Assembly (NCBI GenBank): GCA_032158295.1
Contig: CM063257.1
Coordinates: 17,328,332-17,392,331 of the forward strand
Reading direction: 5' to 3'
From: Pycnopodia helianthoides
Taxonomy: Eukaryota; Echinodermata; Asteroidea; Forcipulatida; Asteriidae
Length of the DNA stretch: 64,000 bases
Under the pieces are notes generated by a model, which ran no database searches, was not told the origin of the DNA, and saw nothing but the letters and a program-made list of their open reading frames with translations. Of this stretch, positions 1 to 11,000 are shown piece by piece. The position numbers and the translations under genes are program-made. The first letter of the stretch is position 1. Each line of letters opens with the position of its first letter.

Positions 1-115
1 TGTCATGGCCGAGTGGTTTAGAGCATCAGATTCAAGTTCTGGTGGTCGAGTCGTCGGGGTGTGGGTTCGAATCCCGGTCATGATACTTGTGTCCTTGAGC
101 AAGATGCTTTACTAT
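1..115 (+). repeat. tRNA-derived SINE head
   Basis: Pol III A box TGGCCGAGTGG at 6-16 and B box GGTTCGAATCC at 64-74, followed by ACTTGTGTCCTTGAGCAAG as in the other SINE-A/B copies. The body after about 115 differs. A separate SINE-type 3' end (GCGCTATATAAGAAC then ATT units) lies at about 488-522, so a longer composite is possible. Confidence 0.85.
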
Positions 116-639
116 AATTGCTCCTCTCCACCCAGGGGTATAAATGGGTACCTGCGAGGGTAGAGGTTGATATTGTGTATGAAGAAAGCCTTTGGTACGC
201 CAACAATAAAAACTATAACACCAAGTGAAAAACGAAACGAAGGCGACAACAACATCTCCTTTTTATATCATCAAATGTGTAGATCTCACGTCACTGGCCA
301 TTTCGTTTCCCAAACAATCCATTAGACAGGAGATGCGGGTAACATTCTTTCCTTCAGCAATAGGGAGGTGGGGGGGGGGGGGTCACGCCACGGCAGCACA
401 GGGCTGTATACTCCCCAGGGAGCTGGGGATGCTATTGGCCCAATGACCAGGGCACTAATGTAAAGCGCATTGATACGTTATTGTGAAATGCGCTATATAA
501 GAACTAGTTATTATTATTATTAGTTGAACAGTGATGGTCGTAGGTCATGTACACACTATAACTGAAGGTCTCAGGGAACACTTCAGCAGTACAAGAGACA
601 TTCTTCGAGCTGTAACTCACTATCCTCAAGAAACTAATG

Positions 640-725
640 AGATAACTGAAATGTGAATGAATGTTCTTCTTGGAGATTGCCTGGAACTGGTTGCCTGTAA
701 ATTGCCTGGTGTGACAAAACCTTTG
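640..725 (+). repeat. 3' end of a GTCACA-type MITE
   Basis: TGGAGATTGCCTGGAAC, TTGCCTGTAAATTGCCT and GTGACAAAACCTTTGG match the right end of the element at 41360-41997. The left half is not clear. Confidence 0.6.
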
Positions 726-934
726 GTTGAACCAAATTTAAGATGTTCGGCTTAATTTTGGTTTGATACAGATTTCCAGATAGGTCTCCACACTGAAAGT
801 AAGTAGCCACGATTCCCTCATCGATCCCTTCATTTTTGGTACAGTCCTTTAGTAGGATTTGAAGCTTTGCATGGTGGAAGTATTAACTAAGAGAGGTTTG
901 CGGTAACACCGTGTTCAAATCTCTTTTGAGTAGT

Positions 935-1070
935 GTTGGTTCTAAAAAGAACCGATGGTTTTCTTGACTCCTCGACTCCTTGAGTCGTTAACCGCCGGTT
1001 CTTTTCAGAACCAACACTACTCAGAAGAGATTTTAACACGGTGTTACTGCAAACCTCTCTTAGGTACAGT
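935..1070. repeat. Foldback element with long inverted arms
   Basis: TCTCTTTTGAGTAGTGTTGG TTCT at the left mirrors AGAACCAACACTACTCAGAA at the right, around a short loop with TTGACTCCTCGACTCC. Related to the hairpins at 20622-20840 and 58650-58755. Confidence 0.8.
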
Positions 1071-1117
1071 CCTTCACGTTCCTCAATTTTTGTTTACCAA
1101 TACCACACATTCCATTC

Positions 1118-1468
1118 CAGGGCTTGAATTTGGGGGGAAAATCCACCAGACGTCAAGGCTTGTAGCTCGAAAATTTTAATTTGTTACAAGACCGGAATAA
1201 AAATGAGAAAAAACGCTATTTACACAGTTTCACATTTGAGCTGCTTTTTTGAACTAGCACTAAGAAAAGATTTATCTTGTTTTTTTGTATGGGTAATACT
1301 TCAATACTCAACTGAATTTAAAGACACTTGTATTTATCAGTTTAAATTAAAAATGCAGTGAGGTGTTATTATTCAAAAACACAAGACTGCCAGACTTGTA
1401 TTGTTTACTGGCCCGATGCTAAAATCACTGGCCTCGGGCCAGCGGTCCAGTGTTAATTTTGAGCCCTG
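1118..1468 (+). mobile_element. CAGGG-ended MITE with 5-bp target duplication
   Basis: Starts CAGGGCTTGAATTTG and ends AATTTTGAGCCCTG, flanked by CATTC on both sides (1113-1117, 1469-1473). Internal GGCCTCGGGCCAGCGGTCC is shared with copies at 13019 and 19787. Ends and 5-bp duplication resemble hAT5-type elements; no transposase. Confidence 0.85.
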
Positions 1469-1636
1469 CATTCCTGTGGTCCCTTGTCCCTTGTCCCATG
1501 TCCTAAACTGACCACCATGTCAGTGACCAAAGGAGCTCTAATGTCTTAGCTCTTTAGTTGTCCTCAGTTTCTGTCTTAGTTTATTCTCTCCTGTTCTGTG
1601 TTCATCCAAGCAGACCCTCTGGTTAGCCAACTCAAA

Positions 1637-2246
1637 AGTGTTAGCCAGAGGGGTGTCTGGGTGTCTTTTGGACATCCCCTGTTTTAAATTTGGACACCCT
1701 GTTTTATCTGTCATTTACTTGTAAATGTATTGTAAGTGAACAATTTGAACACCCAGTTTTTAAGTTTCCAGCAAATTTGGACACTTACCGAATCCTGGCT
1801 AAAACTGTTAGCCAACTGATGGGTCAGATCCAAAACCTATCAACCAAAACTGGAAATGATCAATTACATTGGTTGGATAAATTTCTTCGTTGTATGACAC
1901 TTGTTTTAAATCTATCAATTGAAATTTGTTAATCAAGTTTTTTTAATTTACATAAAGAATAAAACTGTGATGAAAAATGTTGTTAACTTCTTATTAAATT
2001 TGATGACAATCAGTTTTGTATACAAAGTACAAAGATTCATCATTGCTTCATTCCATCTAGTCACTTTCGTCAACCAAGGTTTTAGCCAGGATTTGGTAAA
2101 AAGGGTGTCCAAATTTGCTGGAAATTTTAAAAACTGGGTGTCCAAATTGTTCACTTACAATACATTTTAAATGTAAATGACAGATAAAACTGGGTGTCTA
2201 AGTTTAAATCTGGGTGTCCACCAGACACCCCTCTGGCTAACACTAT
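1637..2246. mobile_element. Long-TIR element, about 610 bp
   Basis: Ends AGTGTTAGCCAGAGGGGTGT and its reverse complement. The mirrored arms extend about 165 bp each (GGACACCC, AACACCCAGTTTTTA, GCAAATTTGGACAC), around a non-repeated centre. No transposase frame. A deleted copy is nested at 45395-45530. Confidence 0.9.
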
Positions 2247-2481
2247 GTCGTCATCTAGTGCCACTTTTAATATTGAACCCTGCATTTCCATGGTTCCTTG
2301 TCCCATGCCCCCAACTGACCACCATGTCAACTAGTGCCCTGTAAGAAAGCAGGATGGGGACATAGTTTGTCTGGTCAGCTGTGACCCGATTGTGACACTG
2401 GTGGCTGTTTGACATGGTCTTTGACATTTGACATTGATTCATTGCTGCATGCATGAGGAGATTATTGAAGTGTCGACCCTT

Positions 2482-2618
2482 TGTAACCAAACGAAACCCT
2501 GTGTTATTACAATCGTATCAGTTTACCTGGCTAAGTGTGCATGCGCTGGTAACCAACGAAACCCTGTGTTATTACAATTGTATCAGTACACTTGGCTAAG
2601 TGTGCATGCGCTGGTAAC
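2482..2618 (+). repeat. Tandem duplication, two units of about 65 bp
   Basis: AACCAACGAAACCCTGTG through AAGTGTGCATGCGCTGG occurs twice in direct succession with few differences. The rest of 2247-3100 shows nothing else recognisable. Confidence 0.85.
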
Positions 2619-3104
2619 CTCTCCCCTTTTTTATCATTTGCGTCTTTCTTAAAAGAGTATTCCTCTTTTTGGTATTTGAGTGTGTTTTTATTTACTGCTT
2701 TGTTGTTCATACCCTATAGCCTGCCCGATATGGGGCAGAGGGTCCCCCCCCCCAATGTTCCCATACTATAACACACTATTTTCCTCTTGTATAGAACTCC
2801 CCCCCCCCTAAAATCCTCAAAAGAATTCCTGAGATTCCAAGCACGCAATGAAGACACAATAGCCCCATATCGAGCACCAATTGTCATACCCTACTGTCTG
2901 TAACTATTTTTTGCTTTGTTGTTAAGCACTTTCAAAGGTGCAGGGTTGAGACATTTCAGACTCTTACCAGAATTCAGGCTTTTAAAAGTCTGCCTTGAAA
3001 AATGCTCTATTCGTCTTTACATTAAATAAGTCAGGCTCTTTGATCTACTTCTCTTGCACTGAGGATACTTTCCCCCAAAGTATCTTGAATTTATAACTCC
3101 AGCA

Positions 3105-3265
3105 GCTGATTTCACGAAGCGCTAGGATTAATCCTATCTTGAGTTAGGATGAGTAACTCGTCCTAACTTAGGATGGGTTCAATGTGTCCTAACGTCTATG
3201 GATACGGAACTTAACTCGTCCTAAGTCCTAAGATTAATCCTAAGTTAGGAAGAGTTTGGTGAAAT
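3105..3265. mobile_element. Short palindromic MITE (TTAGGAT family)
   Basis: Multiple inverted words around AGGATTAATCCTA and CGTCCTAACTTAGGAT. A nearly full copy in the opposite orientation is at 28345-28505. Terminal words are TGATTTCACGAAGCG and TGGTGAAATCGACGG. Confidence 0.8.
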
Positions 3266-3299
3266 CGACGGCAGGGGTTACCAAAAGGTGGAAATTCCA

Positions 3300-3793
3300 T
3301 CATTCCTCAACACATTTGCGACTAACTACATCTTTGGTCACTTTCAAGAAGAACTTAAAAACTCACTTATTTGGTAAATTTTAAGTAGTTAGTGAGTTTG
3401 ATGTCGTTTTAGCCTGAACAAGTTGACTCACTCATTTGGTAGTTTTTCTAGAGTGTTTGAATGTCCATAGCCTTGCTACTGGGTGTTTTATATTTATTAA
3501 TTTTTTAATGCCATTGGCTGGTCCAAGTTTTGTTGGGATTTTTTTGATGTATTAGTGATTTTAATTCTTTGTATTTGAGTGGTGGATTTTTATTTTTATT
3601 AATTATTATTATTGTCGGTTTTATTTTCACTGTGGATTAATGTTTTATAGAGTTATTGATAGTAACCGTTTGTCATTTTATTTTGATTTTAAAATAAATT
3701 TCTTACTATTATTGTTTGTGTGAAGGCGCTTTGGGTGCCTTTTTAGGCAGATTCTGTGCTAAATAAGATCTTTTTTATTATTATTATTATTAC
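3300..3793 (+). mobile_element. 3' end of a non-LTR retrotransposon
   Basis: One frame reads TSLVTFKKNLKTHLFGKF and stops at about 3380, the usual C-terminus of CR1/L2-type reverse transcriptase proteins. It is followed by a 3' region ending AAGGCGCTTTGGGTGCC, CTAAATAAGAT and ATT units. Confidence 0.7.
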
Positions 3794-3849
3794 CTCCTAA
3801 GATCTGAATCTCAGTTTCAGGCTCTTTCAGTATTTGTACCTTTGGTAAC

Positions 3850-4275
3850 TACTCCAAAAATTAGTGACCATAAAAACTTACTTGGTAAGAAGCTCTGCAG
3901 CTGTTAACAATGAATAACATTTTGAGAAACCATTCCCTTCGAAGGAATGTGGTTTTAGAGAAAGGGATTCAAATAATTGTCAATGTGAGAAATGTTTTAT
4001 GCATGAAACGTTTCTCAGATTGTGTATTCCAATAGATAGATTGCACATGACGTCATTGGCCACCATCTTTGATAAAAAACAATGGAAACGTGCACGCATG
4101 TACGTGCTGCGCACAACCCCCAATGATAGCCTTTCCTGCGTACACATTTCACAAACGATGGCGGCCAATACAAGGGTCTATTACAGATTATTCTTCCTGC
4201 ATGGACATAACCACCCTAGATTTTTCGGCGATATCTCAAAAACTCTACCACCTTTTGAAATAAAATTTTCACAGG
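3850..4275 (+). mobile_element. M5-family MITE with internal TA-MITE
   Basis: Contains GAGAAACCATTCCCTTCGAA and its mirrored GAAACGTTTCTCAGATT, found again at 4330, 9880, 36400 and 55240. A TA-type insert (ATAGATTGCACATGACGTCA to GGGTCTATTA, about 4034-4183) interrupts it. Confidence 0.7.
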
Positions 4276-4319
4276 TTAGCTTTATTTATATTCACAATTA
4301 AAACAGGATTAAAACAATC

Positions 4320-4620
4320 AAACTGTCCCAATTACTCCTACAATTAAAGACCATAAAAACTTACTTGGTAAGAAGCACTGCAGCTGTTGATCATGTATAA
4401 GGTGTTGAGAAACGATTCCCTTCCAAGGAATGTGGTTTAAGAGAGAGGGATTCAAAAACATGTAAATCTGAGAAAGGTTTCTGCATGAAACATTTCTCAG
4501 ATTGTTTATTCCAATCATGGAATATTCTTCCTGGGTGGACATAACTGCTTAAGATATTTGGTGATAATATCAAAAAAACTCTACCGCCTTTTAATTTTTT
4601 TTTCACAGGTTAGTTTTATT
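4320..4620 (+). mobile_element. M5-family MITE, second copy
   Basis: Direct repeat of the previous element (GAAACGATTCCCTTCCAA, CTGCATGAAACATTTCTCAG), without the TA-type insert. Confidence 0.75.
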
Positions 4621-4644
4621 GTATTAGTCTACATCTATATAGGA

Positions 4645-4832
4645 TTAACCCTCCTACTGTCAGTGACTCTTGGCAACATTTTCCAGTGAGTTGACCAACC
4701 ATTTGAAACCATTCGACTGCCAAGGTTGTGTACGGTGGCACAACTGTGCACAGAACTAACTGTGTACTGTGTACATGCATTCCCTCATGGTATCATATTG
4801 CAGGCAGGCATAGCAGACAGCAAGAGGGTTAA
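4645..4832 (-). mobile_element. M6 MITE (TTAACCCTC ends), TTAA flanked
   Basis: TTAACCCTCCTACTGTCAGT to CAGACAGCAAGAGGGTTAA; target TTAA at both ends. Opposite orientation to the copies at 10462, 17317, 33906 and 37519. It ends 56 bp before KIF21 exon a. Confidence 0.9.
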
Positions 4833-4888
4833 TACAATGGTATTTAGCCTTTTAACACTAAGTTTTGTTTGATTGTTGTTGTATTCAG

Positions 4889-5083
4889 CTCAATCACAGC
4901 TCCAAGAGGACCTCGCTGATCTGGCCTGCGAGATCAACATCAAGCAGAGATTGATCGAGGAGTTGGAAACAAGCCAGAGGAGATTGCAAACATTGAAAGC
5001 TCAGTATGAGATGAAGATGATGTCTCTACAAGATAAGATCAGAGAAACCGAGACGGAAAGGGATAAGATACTCACTAACATGG
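4889..5083 (+). CDS. KIF21: KIF21 exon a: coiled coil
   Basis: First KIF21 exon visible. Acceptor is ttgtattcag, donor gtacgt; it enters with two bases of a codon and leaves with one. It encodes a charged coiled coil ([14 protein letters not shown], then [15 protein letters not shown]), almost collinear with the vertebrate KIF21 block that follows the acidic region. No earlier exon is recognisable in 1-4888. Confidence 0.95.
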
Positions 5084-8000
5084 GTACGTGATGTTTGTAG
5101 CCTTGCTTTTATTTTTTTTTTAATGAGATATTGCCTAACTCACAAGGCCGGACGGCAACTTCAAGGTGAGGGCTACACTTAACTGATTTGGGCTGTCGAC
5201 CCAAATCAACGTCACCAGGGGCATGTTGCCACCTACTCCTGGGGCTGAAACAGGGTTACCCCCTTTACAGTCCGTAAGGATGTAGGCATGGGTATCATCC
5301 AATGGTGTGGAAATAAGAAGTAACTAAAAATAATAAACCTACAAGTGTAGTCCTAGAGTTCTTTGACCTACATTGTAGAGTCTTAATGCCCCAGTGTCCT
5401 AGACGCTTAGAATCCTACAGTTCTTTGTCCTAGAGTTCTAGAGTCTTTTGTGCTAGAGTCAGAGAATCCTAGACTCCAGTTTGATGTGTAATAAAATAAA
5501 TGAACAATATAAACAAATGCATTGATGTAATTTTTGATTTATTTTTAGGCTCTCTCACTGAGACAAGAACACAAGAAAAGGCGGAGAAGATCAGGAAGGA
5601 ATTTGAGATCAAGCTGAAGAAGTTGAGCAGTGAGAAAGATCGAATGCAAAAAGCCTCCAAGGAACATTCCAAATTACTGAGGAACAAATCTCAATTTGAG
5701 CGCCAGATGAAGACACTGACTGGAGATCTCTCTAAGATGAAAGAAACTAAGGTCTTGTTCTGTTTTATGATAATGATAAAATAAACAAATTTCACAGAGG
5801 GCGAGGAAGTACCGAGCATACAGTGCTTAATACACATCGGTGTAAGGGTAAAACCAAATTAAATTTGTTATCCCCGATGCAAAAATTAACATCTATTAAA
5901 TCGTTGCAGTACCCGCTGCGAAGGATTCGAACTACCTCTAGCCATCGGGCTAGCTCGGTGGTCTAGTAGTAAGACATCTTCTCTAGCATTGCAAAGGTTG
6001 TGGGTTCGAATCCCACCCAAGTGATTTGCTTGTGGATTTTTTTCACATAGTTCTATCGAGTACACATCGGTGTAAGGGTAAAACCAAATTAAATTCTTAT
6101 CCCCGATGCAAAAAAAATTTAAAAAAAATTTACGTCTTTTAAATAATAATACTACTGATTGTGATAGAATTATTGTATAGCGCACAAATCTACCAGCAAG
6201 GTGCTCAGGGCACTATTTAGGGCTCAGTGGTCAAGTCAAAGGAAAACTGCTCTAGCATGGCAAAGGTTGTGGGTTCGAATCCCACCTGAGTGGTAGTGTT
6301 TGAAGCGCAATGATCACTCTTTGGAATTGTGCTAAATAAGAGTTAATAATTATTATAATGTGGTTTTGAAAAAGAGATATTTGTGCCAGCTCATGATATG
6401 ATATCATGTGGTGAATGCATCTACACAGCTCCTTGAAAGTTCTGTGCACAAATGTGCCATCTCACACAACTCATGCAGTTAAAGGCAAAGTATATCTTTG
6501 GTTTTTGGGACCTTTTTGGGGGATTGTTTTAATCCTACATAAATGTAGGTAATACAATAAAACAGTCTCCTGACGATGACTAGAGCAAGCTAGTCGAAAC
6601 GTTGAGACCAAAAGAACTCACTCCGCGGCAGTGCAGTTAATTACGAGAAGTCCCCCCGATCCACAAAGCTAAAGTAGTAGTCCAGGCCGATTTCCTACCT
6701 CCCGCCCAGGTAGTAGTTAATAAGCAGGACAGTTCTTTTCAGAACTGAGAAGTCTCCCGAATTCCGAAAATCTACTCCGCGGTAGTAGAATAAATAGCAA
6801 GACAAGTTCTCTAAAGAACAAATCTACACAGCAAGTAGATATTTTTTACACATGGTGTTACTGCAAACCGAATATATACTGATACCTCACCATGCAATGC
6901 CTCAAAACCTTATTTTGAATTGAAATATTTCTCAAAATGCTTTACACTATCGAAAGTTGCTGTACTTCTAACCAAGACAGTTTTTATTGCCATTAATTTT
7001 TAGAGTGATTACCAAACGTATACCTTCCCTTTAAATGTTTTCAAATGGTTGGTCAGCCTGCTGAAGAATGTACCAAGTAGGAGTGTTAAAGAAGATTGTT
7101 TGTATATTAATAGGTCAAACTAATGAAGCAAATCCGTGAGGAGCAGCAGAAAGCGAGGGAGAAGGATGCCGTTAGCAATCGAGCCATCCAGAAACTTAAA
7201 AAGGAATCAAGGAAACATGAAAGTAAGATCAAGACCCTTGAGGCGGAAGCTAGGCAGAAGGAGATTGTACTGAAGAGGAGACAGGAAGAGGTAGGAATAA
7301 AACTAGGACATTTTGAAATTATAGCTTCGTCTCTGGGGTGGGCTCTGGTCCATGTGGTCTGGACTCTTGACTTGTTTTGGGCTGTGGCTTAGGGTCTGGT
7401 TTGGGATCTGACTTGGGCTCTGGTTTTGGGCTCTGACTTGGGCTCTGGCTTAGGCTCTGGTCTGGGCTCTGACTTGTTTTTGGCTGCGGCTTAGGGTCTG
7501 GTTTGGGATCTGGTTTTGGGCTCTGACTTGGACTCTGCCTTAGGCTCTGGTCTGGGCTCTGACTTGCTTTGGCTATGGCTTAGGGTCTGGTTTGGGCTCT
7601 GACTTGGGCTCTTCTGACTTGGGCTCTGGCTTAACCCTTTCAGCCCCAAGTTCTTTTGACATAAACAAGCACTGGAGCTCACATTCTTTGACCACTCAAG
7701 CGTGAAGCACACATTCTCACACAACAGAAAGCTTGTGTTCAAAGTTTGATTTAAAAACTCTATTATTACCTTGAAGATTTCATCGTAGAGCATAATAAGT
7801 AAAACAAATTGTCCTACGTATTACATTTTCTTTCATATATTAATTTTTCTTTTTTTAAATCAGCCAATAAATGTCCAAGTTCTTGGTCTTTGTTTCCTCA
7901 GTGTGTTCTGTAAACCCGAACACTTTTTTGCACACAACCTTATGGCGCTCCGTAGGTGTTTGGCATTTCGGATCTTTCCTCTCCAATTTGAAGAGATCGC

Positions 8001-11000
8001 TTAATAGCAACCTTATTTCATTTAACCCCCATTGGAAAGATCCGATCGTTTTCTTTCCAATGATGGTAATCTTGGTTATGTAGAGTGAACATGGACAAAA
8101 CTACAACTTTTTAACAAATGTCCTTTGCACAGGCTTGAGTGCTTTTTTGTGTGTTATCTTGGGCGACTAAAGTCACCATTTGGGCTGAAAGGGTTAAGCT
8201 CAAGCCAGGGGTGAAGCCGAAGCCATGGTTTAAAAAAGGGCCCCCGACTGACAGTGGCAGCTCCAAAATGGCAGTAAATGTAGACCCTTTCACCTTGTAC
8301 ACAAAAAATTACCTTGTGCATTCCAAGGGATTTTCTGGCAGGCAAGATGCTACACTGGTCATAGAGAAATTGTTCTTGTTTTTACTGTAACTAAAACAAA
8401 ACCTTAAACATTTAAAACTTATCCACTGAACAAGTTTGGAGATATAGAATTTAGAATTTTGTTTTTTAATAAAGTCTTCAGGACGAATGCAAATAATCTT
8501 GAAAAGGGTAGTTTCTCTTAAAGCCTTGGCGCCTAGTATGACTTGTGGAGTAGTTGTGACTTTTGATTCTGAAGACTAGTATTGACCACTGGGTTGTTAC
8601 TACTTGATTAATCGTGCGACCATAACTGCTTTTAAAGTAACCACAAATAGTTGCACTTTGAAATAATCTTCTTTATTAAATTTTTTTTTTTTCCCGTTGA
8701 GGTACAACATCTTCGCAAGTTATCAAAACCCATGTCCGACAAAGTAGCTGGTCGAATAACTAGCCGCCGTCCACAGCAGCAAGACTCTTCAGCTAAAAGC
8801 AACGGACCAGCGCCGTCACTGCAGGTGACTACAGCAGCTCGTAGGAAACACCCCCTGAGCGCTGCTAGTCAGAAGAGACGACATGAGCGCAAGGGTACCA
8901 GTGAATACTCATCAAGAGCCGCTAAGCAGAAGTGGACACAGATTGAAAGGAGGGTAAGATTAGTGAAGTTAAAGGTACACCGTGCCTTGGATCGGGTGAG
9001 TTGGTCTATAAAAAGTGTTTGTGACCGTTTGTTATAAAATGCATATGGTTAGAAAGATGTTTCAAAGGTAGAATACAATGATCCACACAAATATGCCTCG
9101 AAATTGTGCGGTTTTCCTTTTACTTTGCAAACTAACACGGTCGGCCATTTTGTGGAATCAAAAATTTGACGCCACAAAATGGCCGACCGTGTTAGTTCAC
9201 GATGTAACAAGAAACCACGCAATATCGAGGCATATTTGTGTCGATCATTGTATTCTACTTTTAAAACATCTTTGTAACCATATGTATTTTTTAACAAACG
9301 GTTGCAAACGCTTTTTATAGACCAACTCGCCCGATCCAAGGCAACGTGTCCTTTTAATGTCGAGAAGCCCCCTCGATCCGCTATAAAGCGAAAGTCGTTG
9401 TCCTGGCCGATTTTCTCATCAAAATTTTGTTGTGTGGTCACATTAGTCTCATCCCTTGACTTGATTGCACATGGCTCTATGTAGGATTTCAATCTTCCCT
9501 CTATAGACATGGAAGAAGCTTCATAACTGACAAAACTTCAAGCTTTTTGAACATTCTGAGTGCAATTTCGATCTTATTACTTTCTTTGCATGTCCTTTTA
9601 AAAAAAGGAGGCGGCCTCTAAAAAGGAAGCAGGCGACGCTAAACATGTTTTTTTATTTATTTGGCCTTATCTATGGCCTTGGAGTACATTGTGAAGTCAG
9701 GAGACAACCTAGTTCTGACGAGAGCCTCTCCTGCTGTTCATTTATTGCAGCGGAGAAGATTGGGAAAGTGGGAGACTACAAAGTTCAGATAAGAACTTGT
9801 CCTGCCTTTTTTCTACAGCTGTGGAGTACAGTTTCCCAATCTAATCTGCTGCAGTAGATAAAGACAGCAAGTAGACATTTTCACAGGGTGTTGCTGAATA
9901 TCTGAATAGAGTAAAAACTACTTTGAGAAAGGATTCCTTTCGAAGTAATATGGTTTGGATAATTTTGTACCCACAAACATTTGAATCTGAGAAACGATTC
10001 ATGCATGAATCAGTTCTCAGATTTATGAGGAGTGGTCTCCATTCCCAAATGCTGTGACCAGAGATGCGGTTGGTACCCCGCTGTCTTCTCGCTAAACGTT
10101 GATAGACTTGACTTACTTGTGAAAATACCATGACATTTTTTTTGCTATTTTCTCAACAAGCAGACACTGTATTCAGCTGAAACTTGTAAATGTAAAATTG
10201 TTTGTATCTTTCGTTTGATTGGCAGCATATTGCGCCACAGCACCAGGTAAACCATTACATGGTGCTACATGTATGTAAAGGAAAAAGGTCTCATACTTCA
10301 AAGTGTAGCTCCATTTATAAAGCAGGCTAAATTATATAATAATGTTTGAGCGCCATGAGCGTCACGGAGTGATGGATCTGAGCGCTGTATAAGAAGCCAC
10401 TATTATTATTATATTTTTTGCCTATAATATGCATTATGTTCACAAAAACCTATGACCCTGGTTAACCCTCTTGCTGTCTGACCATTCAATGCCATTCAAG
10501 TGGTTTTGAATGATAGATAAACTATGCCAGCCTGAAATTTGATACCATGTGGGAATGCATGTACACAGTACACAGTTAGTTCTGTGCACAGTTGTGCCAC
10601 CGTACACAACCTTGGCAGTTGAATGGTTTCAAATGGTTGGTCAACTCACTGGAAAATGTTGCCAAGAGTCACTGACAGTAGGAGGGTTAAAGTGGTTAAA
10701 GGCTGTTCAGTCTAACAGACCCTATTGAATATGACGTCACCAATCAAAAACCTGCCCTACAACATGGCGTCAGTGAGCATGTGTGCGTACGTGTGCCGTA
10801 GAAATCAAACCGGGAACGCTGCGCGCTGCGTGCTTCATTGATGTACGCGTTTAGACGCGCATATGGTTTGCCCTACAAGATGGCGACTTTCATAGCAACA
10901 AAGGGGTTATTCAATACGGTCTATTCCTTAGAATTAAAAACAGCATCTTGGTCAGATTTCAATTGATCACTTTTCACTTATTGTCACATGAAGGTAACCG

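Noticed and set aside
1..80. tRNA genes at this and the other tRNA-like heads
   Set aside because: A and B boxes are present but acceptor and anticodon arms do not pair well and each is joined to a SINE body.
8954..9037. Continuation of the exon d frame beyond 8953
   Set aside because: A strong gtaaga donor and the KIF21 family boundary place this in the intron and MITE.
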